Positions 10,746 through 20,323 of a DNA stretch of 64,000 nt are shown here, one piece after another. Source of the DNA: Sipunculus nudus (Eukaryota > Annelida > Sipuncula > Golfingiida > Sipunculidae); NCBI GenBank assembly GCA_026874595.1, contig CM049309.1, forward strand, positions 2,270,076 to 2,334,075. Direction: 5' to 3'. Positions within the stretch are counted from its first letter, which is position 1. The number at the start of each line of letters is the position of its first letter. The translations under genes were made by a program, and so were the position numbers. The notes below the pieces were generated by a model. The model was given only the letters and a program-made list of their open reading frames with translations, was not told the DNA's origin and did not search any database.

Positions 10746-12256
10746 GGTTATTTCAATTTATTTTTTTTTATAAATAAAAATAAAAAAATTCTGAATTGTG
10801 AGTATAAATTTGAATTAACCAGAAACTTTGAACTGATGTTTCATAAAACTGTTCAAGCATAAAAATGGACAAATAACCAATATATTTACTGTATGATGTA
10901 TTGTCTGTGAAGTGTTGTAATGTACTAAGAGATAATATTTTGTTACAGCCGTATTATTCTGTACGATACTGGAATAGCACCCAATTTAAGTTTAAATACA
11001 TGAATGCTGTGATTCCTTACTTTTCTGCCTTTGAGGACTGTGTGTCAGTCTCTATCTTTGTAGCTCTGCTGGGGTTGGTTATTGTAGACATGATTATGAA
11101 ATGTACAGTCCCTGAAAGTAAAACCAGAAATAATTAAAATGTACTGAAAATACATTTTAAATTATGTCTTAAAGCACAAAGTACTGTTTACTAAGCTAAA
11201 ACTCAGGTTACTCTCACTCATGTACAAGAATTCTTACACCAAAAATTGTAAAATATTAACTTTGGATCTTGTCTGGATGTTTTATTTGTATTAGATATAT
11301 GTCAATGAGAATATCTGTAATATTTCATTAGTAAGGCTGAATATGCAAAATAAATATTTGTCACCAGAGGACTGTGACTTAGTTATTTTGTTGCATGTTC
11401 TAGTAGTAACTATGGAGGTACTGGATATACATTTTCAGTTACCTAGAGCTGGATGATTCCAGGAGACATCAGCTACGAAAGACATTTACTCTATATCAAG
11501 ATAAAATTATCTGTGTGCTAATTAGTGAGTACTGCATGAACTGTCTTGAGAGTTAGACCAGTACACCAACGAGGGACTGTTGGTGGTTGGTGCTCTTTGT
11601 ATCTGGGAGGACTGATTGTACTGTTAACGCAGCACAAACAGCGGAAAGCCAGGCAATGCAACATTCTGATGTCACCTGTGTCATCTGATCAGGAGAAATG
11701 TAAACAAGGGACTACTCTGTGTACTGTGGTTAACGGACTTGGTGGCTGTTTCTGAGATTATTTTCAAACTTTTATGATCATCATTGCTTGTATTTATGAA
11801 ATCCTATCCAGAGAAACCCAAGTGTATGTTTTCTTTAATATATTGATTTTTTTGGTTAACTCATGGCTTTTTCATCTTTTGGAGTGTACGTATGCATGAG
11901 TTCAACCAGGTAGTTTGACAGTTAAAAGAACCTGGTCATACACATCTCTAGTGCTGTGACAATAGTGTCAGATAATTATCATGAAAATTTTATTATTCTA
12001 TTATTAAATGGTTGCCTTATTTTAAATTAAAGCCAATCACTGACAATCTGACATAATTCAGTGTGGTCTAATCTGAATGGATTCACAAGCAGTTTTCATG
12101 CAAGCATTCCCATCTTGTGTATTTCTATAAACTGAAGGTATGTAAACAAATGTTTTTTTAACTGGTTTAGCACTCAGTGCAGAAAAGGGAAAAGGTATGT
12201 TTTATTATTTTTTATTATTAATATATATCTTTAACTATGTATATGCATGCCCTGTC
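10746..12256. other. Non-coding DNA, no gene recognised
   Basis: A/T-rich with two isolated plus-strand ORFs (10901-11137 and 11546-11755). Neither has recognisable motifs, a Kozak-like start with promoter, or splice context. Confidence 0.4.
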
Positions 12257-12590
12257 TTAAAGGTGCCTCTCCTGACCTGATATTTGACATTTATTTATTA
12301 AAGATAACCTCTTGAAGCTTTTATAAAAATCTGCCAGGTAATGCTAATCCCACATCACAAAGTGCAGGCTTTTCTTTTTGTTAGTAACCATGTGTTTTAA
12401 CATTGGGGGGGGGGGGGGGTTACCAAAAATAATCCAAACACACACAACAAGGAAGCCTGGCAGAAATTGTCTTGTCACATGAACCGGAGTTTCACAAACC
12501 TACCACTCTGAGGTACGTTTTCTTTGTCAACATTGACTCATGTTCTGTGTTAAACAAGCCCATACATCCATCACAGAGGAGCTTTAACAA
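12257..12590. mobile_element. G-run MITE family, copy 2
   Basis: It starts TTAAAGGTGCC and continues with ACCTCTTGAAGCTTTTATA, a 15-base G run at 12405-12419, then CAACAAGG and a CTGGCAGAAA phrase. The order is the same as in the element at 4378-4851 and the copy at 25257. The right terminus is not clearly defined. Confidence 0.5.
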
Positions 12591-13016
12591 GTTTGAAAAC
12601 TTTAAATTAATATGAATTATAAACACATTTTAATATTTTTTTATAAATTATGTATGAAATAACAAATTTTACAGAGAAGGCAGGAAAATATACCTGGCTT
12701 CAATAAGTGTACTGCCTTACATAATATTCCCTTCAGTAAAATTTGTACTTAATTATCTATTTAAATCAAATTATAGCAAATGCATAGAAAAGTATTGAGT
12801 GGAACCTGTGCCCGTCCAAGGGGTGAACCATGGCTTGAAAGTTTAACTAAGTTGAACCCTTGATAATATTGTAAACATTTGGTTAAAAAATGGGACATTC
12901 TTTGGGGTTTTGCTTCCTTCATAATTTGCGGATGAAAATATAAGGTATTTGATTTAAGGCTTTTGTAGCAAACGTTTTCTTTACAGTGGTTTTACTACCT
13001 GTCATGTTATTGTTAC
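12591..13016. other. Intronic sequence just downstream of the candidate first exon
   Basis: A/T-rich, with no frame or repeat recognised. On the minus strand it begins with the donor at 13016-13015. Confidence 0.35.
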
Positions 13017-13075
13017 CTTGAATCAACAGTTAAACCATTCTTCCACTGGTAGCCGCCATATGTAAAGCATCGAGT
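13017..13075 (-). other. Candidate non-coding first exon of the minus-strand gene
   Basis: On the minus strand the sequence runs from a promoter-like cluster into ATGGCGGCTACC and ends at ATTCAAG|GTAACA (donor GT at 13016-13015). An ATG inside it opens only a nine-codon uORF that stops before the donor. Main translation would therefore start in exon 9475-9553. The 5' end is not fixed; the coordinate given is the approximate start of transcription implied by the motif layout. Confidence 0.35.
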
Positions 13076-13107
13076 TGCCTAGCACGTGACCCAGTTTTTC
13101 TGATTGG
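13052..13107 (-). promoter_or_regulatory. Promoter-like cluster: CCAAT, CACGTG, X-box-like, YY1-like sites
   Basis: Within 56 bp lie a CCAAT box on the minus strand (ATTGG at 13103-13107), the E-box CACGTG (13083-13088), an RFX X-box-like GTTGCC-T-AGCAC (13074-13085, one perfect half and one imperfect half), and ATGGCGGC on the minus strand (complement of 13052-13059), which fits the YY1 motif found at many start sites. The sites are in the right order for transcription toward lower coordinates. The block also retains CpGs that are rare nearby. RFX sites are typical of cilium genes, which would agree with the guessed protein family. Confidence 0.4.
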
Positions 13108-13109
13108 AC

Positions 13110-14030
13110 AGAGTTTGACCTGGTTTCATTTGCCCGTGTTATCTGTCAATCACGCACCTGGTTTTGTTTATCAGTAGGGACAAGTACGTTGGCACTGTAC
13201 CAAGAATATGTGTGCGCGCGCATGTGAACGTATGTAACTGTTATGCGGGGGGTTAATTGATACATAAATAATAAATTTTAAAATTGACATTAATTTAACC
13301 TATGCAGTTGAGCCATTTATAATTTTACTGAGCAAAATAAGCGAATAAATAAGATATAAAGATTTTAAAAAGTTTTAGCATTTATAGAATATTTAACGTT
13401 TTCTGGTGTTGAAGAAAATTGAACATACCATTTTATGTTTGCTGGTTGGACATGGTTAGTATAATATTATACATGGAACATATAATTAAAAAAATATATA
13501 TCTATAACATCACCCTGCTTTAATTCTTCTGTAGTTTTATTATAAATGAATTACGAATAAGTCGAATAAATTATGATAATATAAAATCTATTTAAGATAA
13601 TAATAAATGATACGTCTGACGCAGTTTCTCATAAAATTGTTGGAAATGACTGGTAAGTTATGGTTATCAATGCTTAGATAAGAAATATTAGAAATATAAC
13701 CAGAGAGGCCGAATGCATAGGGGTTCAAGTGCCCGTGATAAAATTAAATTTAGCTGAAATGGTCAATATTGAATCCTTCAGAAGTAATCCCTCGTTAAAA
13801 TGTCTAGCCCGATAAAGCACTATTTTAGCTGCTTAACCATCCCACCATACTCCATTGCTGTAATTTTACATTTCAACCTGAGACGGATTTCTCTCTTTTT
13901 GTGGGAGCCTTATACATAAGGTCTAGACATTCTATATCTTAATTGCATGCAGTGCGTGGAAATTAATTCAAATTATGTGGGTTAAAATTCATTGTAGATT
14001 ATGTCTTATGTAGAGATATCTATATTTTAT
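13110..14030. other. Non-coding DNA between the two head-to-head gene candidates
   Basis: CpG-containing sequence near 13130-13250 (including a CGCGCGCATG stretch) grades into A/T-rich DNA. A donor-like ACTG|GTAAGT sits at about 13653, but no exon can be defined upstream of it. Confidence 0.3.
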
Positions 14031-14037
14031 ATTGAGT

Positions 14038-14259
14038 ATGTTATTCCGGCAGAGCGGACAGTACCAAATTTGGAAAATGCTACCATCAATTAATTCAACG
14101 GGGACCGAGACGGGTCGAGCGGGCGAACTGGTGGCTGAAGCCTGCAATCTTATTTGCGGAATGATCCCCATGCAAACACGGTGCATGTGTACGACATACT
14201 TCCGGCAGGACTGGGCTGTGAAAACCTGCACCGAAAAAAAGAAATTTCAGTCTTCCCAG
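14038..14259 (+). CDS. Candidate exon of a plus-strand gene (unidentified protein)
   Basis: This CpG-retaining segment ends in a consensus donor TCTTCCCAG|GTATGT. Frame 1 is open from ATG 14038 to the donor (74 codons, phase 0), with the central phrase TTYFRQDWAVKTC. A second frame is open from 14131 to the donor (phase 1), containing VHVYDILPAGLGCENLHRKK but no ATG. Either frame could splice to the exon at 18407. The phase-1 frame gives the longer continuation (46 codons); the phase-0 frame stops after 15. I recognise no family with either frame. FRQDW resembles a phrase in Cys-loop receptors, but the surrounding residues do not fit. The true 5' border is uncertain if frame 2 is the coding one. 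Confidence 0.35.
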
Positions 14260-14859
14260 GTATGTCCCATTGTTACTTGCATGCTTCTGGTAATAAAATC
14301 ACTGTAAACATTATATGTCTAGATTTTTTGAAGGAATTACGGCTGATCTCGGCCAAACACCGCGAGAACAAGACCTTGGATGGGAGCTGTCATTCTGGGG
14401 ACACTCCCATCTAGGGCTCCAGTCACAAGCAGTCTGTCCCAGTCGTTATCTTAAAACCGGCCTTCCGTTACCGTATTAATTTTAAAAATCAGGTGCTTTG
14501 ATTAAAAATTAACCGTTTCAGTTCTCCGTAAATACTAGAGGATGATAAACAAGTGCAGACTATTGAACTGCATTATGTACATCCGGGCAGAGGGAATCCC
14601 CTGGCATTTACATGCAGATCTACGAGGACAAGGACCCATTGTGTCATGTATATTGTATGTTCAACTGGCAACATAAGCCACTTGAGAATTATTTAGATTA
14701 CTGTGAATTTTATTCAGTTCACTATGAAACAGTAGATGCAAAATTTAATGACCTTCTGATCACCCTTATTTAATATTTTTGTGGATGTTTGGTTTAATAA
14801 TGATAATATGGTGTTTAGAGAATGTACATTTAATAATATTTCATTCTTTTTTATTGCAA

Positions 14860-14870
14860 GGGGGGGGGGG
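14860..14870. repeat. Poly-G run (11)
   Basis: Eleven consecutive G. Similar runs of ten or more occur at 12405, 20726 and 25396, and C runs at 28523, 39192 and 48595. Confidence 0.9.
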
Positions 14871-16117
14871 TGGTGATCTTGTGCTAAGGCAGTATTTTTC
14901 CTTCATAAGGTTATATATAGATCTTTGCCCGAGTGTATCCTGGGCTTTATATTACTTTCATTCAACTGGAACATTTTTGTTTCCCCAAGTGAGACTATCA
15001 TTGGGTGTTCAGCAGAAACCAAAACAATTAATAACCAGATGTGTAAAAAATAAATTGAAATATTTTTGACTCTGATTTAGTTTCATCTTCAAATACTGCC
15101 ATTTTCTAGCCATCATAAGACAAACTTATAATATTAAGCAACATTATTTCAAAACATTTGATAATGTATTTTGCTGCACAGAGTGCACATTGTGTTCACT
15201 CCATTAATTCTGCTGTCCATTCTATTCCTGAGCTAGCTTGTTTTATTTCTAAAAAAATGGGTATTGGTGCTGGTGGACTGATGCAGTTATATGGCACTTA
15301 CATGAATATATATACCATCAAATACAAGAACACCTGGTTGATGGAAACAATTACAAAATTAGCACATAACTCAGTCTTTTTGATAAGGAAATGTGTGCTT
15401 TCAAATGTATACTCTGCTTTATTCACATGTTAAGCTCACTTGTGCATGGGGTCCATCTGTCTGTCAGTTTTGTCTCTTAACAGCTTTTCTCAGGAATCAC
15501 CGGGCAGATCCTCACAAAATTTTGTACACCTGTGTTAATTATGATTTTACATGTTTTTTTTTTGTGTGTTTTGACTCATTTAAAATTGTGTGGTTCTTTT
15601 CTTACTTGCCAGTGTGTAGATTTCTTATACATTTATTAACTTGAGTACTTAGTTCAGAGTTCACCTTACTTTGATTATTAAACCAACATGATAAATATGT
15701 CAAGGCCCAATCGCCGATCAGGATTCTGAACAGCCCAAACCCTGGTTCAAACTGTGAGTTGACATAATATTAAATAAGGCCTTCAGCTTCCGATTAAATT
15801 AATGAAAATTCACCTTAGCCCTGCCTACCCATCAGGGTTTGGCATTCTTCTGGGAAGATAGGTATTCCTTCCCTTCCCAGGGAAGTATGGGAAATATCCG
15901 GGAAGAAAAGGAAGTTTCTGGGAAGAAGACATTTTCCACAAACTCTTATTACACATTGTTATTCAATATTTTTACACTGAATCAGACTGAAATTTTATTG
16001 AATTTAAGTAATTTTAAATAAATAGAACTGACAGTATGAGAATAGTAATACTGACACTATGCCTAAGACTGAGACAGATCCATCAGTTTTTATTGTGATC
16101 AGTGTTTTGGATTCATG
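14871..16117. other. Probable intron, no exon recognised
   Basis: It contains three modest plus-strand ORFs (15158-15433, 15393-15644, 15839-16021). They overlap A/T-rich or low-complexity sequence and lack splice sites. At about 15697-15740 a phrase beginning TATGTCAAGGCCCA is the reverse complement of sequence just outside the left end of the element at 18958, so a related repeat fragment is present. Confidence 0.35.
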
Positions 16118-16603
16118 CCCAAAACATCTACTCCCAAAATATCTACTGCACATTTTTTGTTTTGTGGTTGTTACCCGAAATCTCTGTTCACTGATTAGGG
16201 TTATGGCCCAAAATGTCTGCTGGATATGATCTACTAGTGAGAGGGTGAGTTTCAATTGTTTCACATTCCTTAAATTCCTAGGTATATATGATAAACATAT
16301 ATTTATTAATAAATCACTTAGTACCAATAATTAATTAATGAAGCTACTTGCAACCTTAAAGTTTGATAATCATTCAGAACTGAATCGATTCCCACATGTT
16401 GACAATGCTAAATAATAGAATAAATTCTTTGTTAAAGAAGTTTAAATGGCCTTTGATCCTTAAACTTGATCTTTAAGAATACAAATAATAAGTAATAGAT
16501 TAGTAGTATAAGCCTTTAGACATTTTGGGATTCCCCTCATTTCCTATAGTAGATGTTTTTTGGAGAATGAAGTGTAGATATTTTTGGAGCAGACATTTTG
16601 GGG
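16118..16603. repeat. Diverged inverted repeat built from CCCAAAA..ATCTACT phrases
   Basis: The left arm holds CCCAAAACATCTACTCCC, AAAATATCTACTGC and GGCCCAAAATGTCTGCT (16118-16221). The right arm (16518-16603) holds the same phrases in reverse complement and reverse order: AGACATTTTGGGA, AGTAGATGTTTTTTGG, GTAGATATTTTTGG, GCAGACATTTTGGGG. This looks like an old foldback or MITE-type element. Its exact ends are not visible. Confidence 0.5.
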
Positions 16604-17238
16604 AGGTCCCAATGTTTTGTATTGACAGGTTAGATCTGCTCATTACTGGACAAATAAATAAGTAGTATTCTCAACAGTCTGTGAACTTCAAATACAAATA
16701 CATAGATAGAGTTAGTTGAACAAGTGAATATTAGTAAGACTGATGTCAGAGATGAATTAATGGAATGAAAAAATGCTACTTATTTTTGTTGCACATTTTA
16801 ACCTTTGTAAAAATTTGAAATATGTTTAACCTGATGAATAAAACTTTTTCTGTCTTGTATTACTTACATGCATCATGTTATTGTATGTATGAATCAAAAT
16901 TTTGATTTTCTGTATCTAAAATAAACAAAATATTTTGTAAATATAAACAATTTTACATTGATTTGATATATAAAAAGAGCATTATGGACGTCAAGTTTGC
17001 AAGTAGATTCAGTCCTTGAATATGGGTAGCCATAACCTTCATCTGATTAGATAGGAAGTCATTTCTGTCAGCCGTAGTCCATCCATCATTGTTATAGTCA
17101 TCCTTACGTTAACCCATGCTACAATAAAACTGTCAGAGCTAGGAAAGCCAAAGTTTATGGAAGAATCAGTCACATGTCAAACTCTATCAGTTTGGCTTAT
17201 TTTTTGGCTATCTGCATTGACTTAGATGTTAGCTTTAA

Positions 17239-17631
17239 GCTGTGTTTCCATTCATCCGTAAATCTTGTACGTCTCGTACACAAAAATTCGGTTCCCTCTT
17301 TTTAAGATGAACTGTTTCCATATGTACGTTTTAACATAGTCCTCATGCGTATCCACAAAAACGGACAGCATCGAAACGGATCGGTGAGCGATTCATCCGT
17401 TTTGCGTATGGCAAAAATGCCTACATTTCCCAACAGTGCCCTGGCACCAGGTGAGATGCGACATTGACCTTCTTCCTGCCTGTTGTCCTTGCAGTTTCAA
17501 AAGAGGCACGTGAAAGGGTGTCCGCAAGAAAAACGTACGTACTTATGGAAACAGTTTTTGCAGACTGCGCGCTATGAAACATATATACGTCTTTTGCGGA
17601 TACGTGTTTTGCAGATACATGGAAACACAGC
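17239..17631. mobile_element. MITE, 393 bp, perfect 13-bp terminal inverted repeats, TTAA (or TA) flanks
   Basis: The left end GCTGTGTTTCCAT is exactly matched by ATGGAAACACAGC at the right end. Both ends are flanked by TTAA (17235-17238 and 17632-17635), as expected for piggyBac-type insertion. Because TTAA is palindromic, a TA duplication with one extra base in each repeat (Tc1/mariner style) is also possible. A second inverted pair lies inside: CTGTTTCCATATGTACG near 17311 and CGTACTTATGGAAACAG near 17535. The element is CpG-rich compared with its surroundings, suggesting a fairly recent insertion. No transposase frame is present; the overlapping ORFs at 17421-17798 and 17574-17780 are not genes. 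It lies in the presumed intron between 14259 and 18407. Confidence 0.85.
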
Positions 17632-17639
17632 TTAACAAA

Positions 17640-18400
17640 AAAAAAATTTTTAACTCTTCTCCTCAGAAATTGTTCAGCCAAATTGTTCAATACTTGAGAA
17701 ATATTCCTAGAAACAATCTCTCTCAAGTTTGTGTGAATGGTTTCAGTTTGGTGATTTTTGGCCCAGTTACCGGAAACTGAATTTGGCCAAAGAAGCATTC
17801 TATAATTACAACCTCAGAATTGGCTTGAGCTATCATCACCAAATTTAATGCAAATGTTGCCACCTGCATCAACCTTTTTTTGCAGGGATCATCAGTCAAC
17901 AGTAAATTAACCCATAATTTCTCAGAAAAAGCAGAAGCTAGCATTCCCAAATTTTAATGCAGAACTCTGTTACATATCATATGTTGTGGTGCCACCTACA
18001 TCAGTTTTGTTGTTAACAGACTAAAACCTCATAAATTTAGCCTCTTTCAGCTTATAAATGTTTTATGATGAAACTGTCAAGCTGAATGGTTTAATTTTTC
18101 TCAAAAATTATCCTAGGGTGGGGTTCATTCAATTGTATAGGAATGGATTGGGTTCATTGATTTTTGGTAGGGTTATAGAAAGCTGCATATAATTGGTCTT
18201 GTGGCCATTAGTAAGCCTATTTCAAGCTGAGGCCTGCAATTGTCCTCTTCTGCAAAACTGTTGTTTCAACTTCTGAAACATTGCACAAAAATTATTCTTA
18301 TGTGGCCTTTGTTCAAGTTAACTTAAATAATTTTTGGCAGAATTATTGGATCTTTAAAAATGAAAGGACTGTGAGATGCTTTGGTAAACAAAGCCTGACA
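17640..18400. other. Non-coding DNA, probably intron
   Basis: A/T-rich text with recurring phrases such as TCAGCTTGAATGG-like and ATTTTTGGCAGAATTAT-like. No exon is visible before the acceptor at 18405-18406. Confidence 0.35.
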
Positions 18401-18406
18401 TTTTAG

Positions 18407-18549
18407 GGTTCACACGTGAGCTCGGCCAGGCGAGAAAGCCCCAAGCTGACATGACAACGAGAGTTCAACCAGTACAGATTAAACGGAGAATGCAATACGC
18501 AGCCAGACACAGGCGCTACAACATGAGTTACGCCCGTGACACACAATAA
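18407..18549 (+). CDS. Candidate terminal coding exon (unidentified protein C-terminus)
   Basis: The acceptor GCCTGACATTTTAG ends at 18406, with a CTGAC branch-point-like sequence. After two bases completing a codon, 46 codons run to TAA at 18547-18549. The segment has about nine CpGs in 143 bp against a CpG-poor background. The product is basic: KPQADMTTRVQPVQIKRRMQ followed by YAARHRRYNMSYARDTQ. The phase fits the second open frame of exon 14038-14259. Canonical AATAAA overlaps the stop codon. I do not recognise the protein. Alternative: if spliced in phase 0, the exon contributes only 15 residues before a TGA. Confidence 0.4.
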
Positions 18550-18550
18550 A
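18545..18550 (+). terminator. Poly(A) signal AATAAA overlapping the stop of the candidate terminal exon
   Basis: AATAAA begins two bases before the TAA stop codon and is followed within about 25 bp by CACTTGTAACAAC, a plausible cleavage region. An isolated AATAAA is common in A/T-rich DNA. Its position in an otherwise CpG-rich, open exon gives it weight. Confidence 0.35.
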
Positions 18551-18835
18551 AAGGGCACTTGTAACAACAACTTGGATGCCTTCTCTACATAATATTATTG
18601 GCACCATCTACAATCATTTTGTGTTGTGTGCACCCATGCCAGTATTTCAGCAGTGATGTTTTTTTGTAAATGGTGCTTGGACTCAGGTTCAAAATGTTTA
18701 GAACTTGCATTTTACTTATATACATGTCACACATGTCTTTGAAAAATAACGGTCCAGCATGGAAGCATTATACCTGATGTATATCCCTTTGCATAGGTTC
18801 ACATTAGGCCTGTAGGCCTTGTTTTGTTAATTGAA

Positions 18836-18866
18836 GATCGGGATTTAGCTTGACGGAATCCCGATC
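18836..18866. repeat. Short perfect inverted repeat (10-bp arms)
   Basis: GATCGGGATT and AATCCCGATC are separated by 11 bases. A related imperfect pair around TCTGGACCAAT follows downstream. This stretch precedes the element at 18958 and shares phrases with about 15697-15740, so it may belong to the same repeat family. Confidence 0.6.
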
Positions 18867-18957
18867 GAGATTATGTCTGGACCAATTGTTGATGGGGATT
18901 TGTCTCAATGGTCTGGACCAATGGCTGTCCAGATCAGGATCTGGGCCTTGACATATA

Positions 18958-20323
18958 TGTCAGGGTAGGGAATGCGATCTGGTAGAATCAGAGTTTCTAC
19001 TGGTAGAAACTACGATTGGAGTCTCTGCTTGTAGAAACCACAATCAGAATCTCTACCAGTAGAAACTCCGATTCTACTGTTAGAGACTTCAATCACAGTT
19101 CCTGCCAGGAGAAACTCTGATTGATCCAGGATCACCGATTAAACATACCTTTATCTAAACCTTTCAAATGTGGCATCTATCAATGATAAAAAAATGAGCA
19201 CTTTCATAATCATTAATCATACTTTATTATACACCAGAACATTGCAGTTTCTAAACATCTTTGTTCATTGAATTGTACTTTATTATACACAAGAACACTG
19301 TAGTTTCTAATCATCTTTGTTCATTGGATTGTACTTTATTATGCATAAGAACACTGTTGTTTCTATAATACTTAATTCATTCATAAGTTATTATAAATAA
19401 GAACACTTAGGTTTCCAAACTTTTTATTTCATTCATAGTTTATTATACATAAGAACTCTCTGGTTTCTTAACTACTTAATTCATTAAATGGAGGGTTTAC
19501 TTTGCACAAAAACTTTACGCAAGACATCTTTATCATAAAATGCACTTTGCTACACACAGGAACACTGTGGTTTCTGAACAACATGTGTATCACAACTTTG
19601 TCATTTATCAATGACAAGAAGTGAAAGCTTACATAATCCATAAATTCTTTATTCATTACTTTACAGTTATTTTATATGAACATTGTACTCAGAATTTCTG
19701 TCAGCTACAATACAAGTAATACTGTCACATTTATAAATTACAGTTTGTGAAATATTCATATCATTACAGCTTGTTCTGGCACATGCAAACACATGATGGA
19801 TGACATTTTTTTTAACATGAGAGTCCTTCCTTTTTAAATTGACATCTGTTGGTGATGCAGCTTCCTTTTAAGTGTGAAAATAAGTCACATATTTAATTTT
19901 TAAATATACCCCTTAAACAATATTTTTTTAACTGTTTTCCTACCCAAATTTGTGACTTTTCTTCCTGGACCCATTTTTTACAACCATAATAACTTATTTG
20001 GGGATTGCACCAACATTATTATAGTTCCTATCAGTAGAATCAAAGTTTCTACCAGTAGGATCGCAGTTTCTACTGGTAGGAACTGTGATTGGAGTCTCTA
20101 CCAGTAGAATTGGAGTTATTAGAGTTCCTTTCAGTAGAATTGAAGTTCCTACCAGTAGGATTGCAGTTTCTACTGGTAGGAACTGTGATTGGAGTCTCTA
20201 CTGGTAGAATCAGAGTTTCTACTGGTAGAGATTCTGATCGTGGTTTCTACCAGCAGAGACTCCGATCTCAGTTTCTACCAGTAGAAACTCTGATTCTACC
20301 AGATCGCAGTCTCTACCTTGACA
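18958..20323. mobile_element. Foldback-type element, 1.37 kb, about 170-bp terminal inverted repeats
   Basis: The left end TGTCAGGGTAGGGAATGCGA and the reverse complement of the right end, TGTCAAGGTAGAGACTGCGA, start 54 bp that differ at only three positions. Similarity continues to about 170 bp in total (left to about 19125; right from about 20150). The arms consist of short palindromic phrases (AGTTTCTACYRGTAGAAACT-like, about 24 bp apart) in alternating orientation, and the right arm is extended by extra copies to about 20020. TA flanks both ends. The centre is A/T-rich and carries a 56-bp tandem array. No transposase frame is seen; ORFs 19468-19656 and 20089-20367 are by-products. It is probably a non-autonomous DNA transposon. 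Confidence 0.75.
19220..19480. repeat. 56-bp tandem repeat, about 4-5 copies
   Basis: Units start at 19220, 19276 and 19332, each beginning TACTTTATTATACACMAGAA-like and containing GTTTCTAA, then TTCATT. Two further degenerate copies follow to about 19480. They sit in the core of the long-inverted-repeat element. Confidence 0.8.

Noticed and set aside
14140-14240. Cys-loop receptor fragment suggested by FRQDW
   Set aside because: The residues that should follow and precede this phrase in that family are absent.
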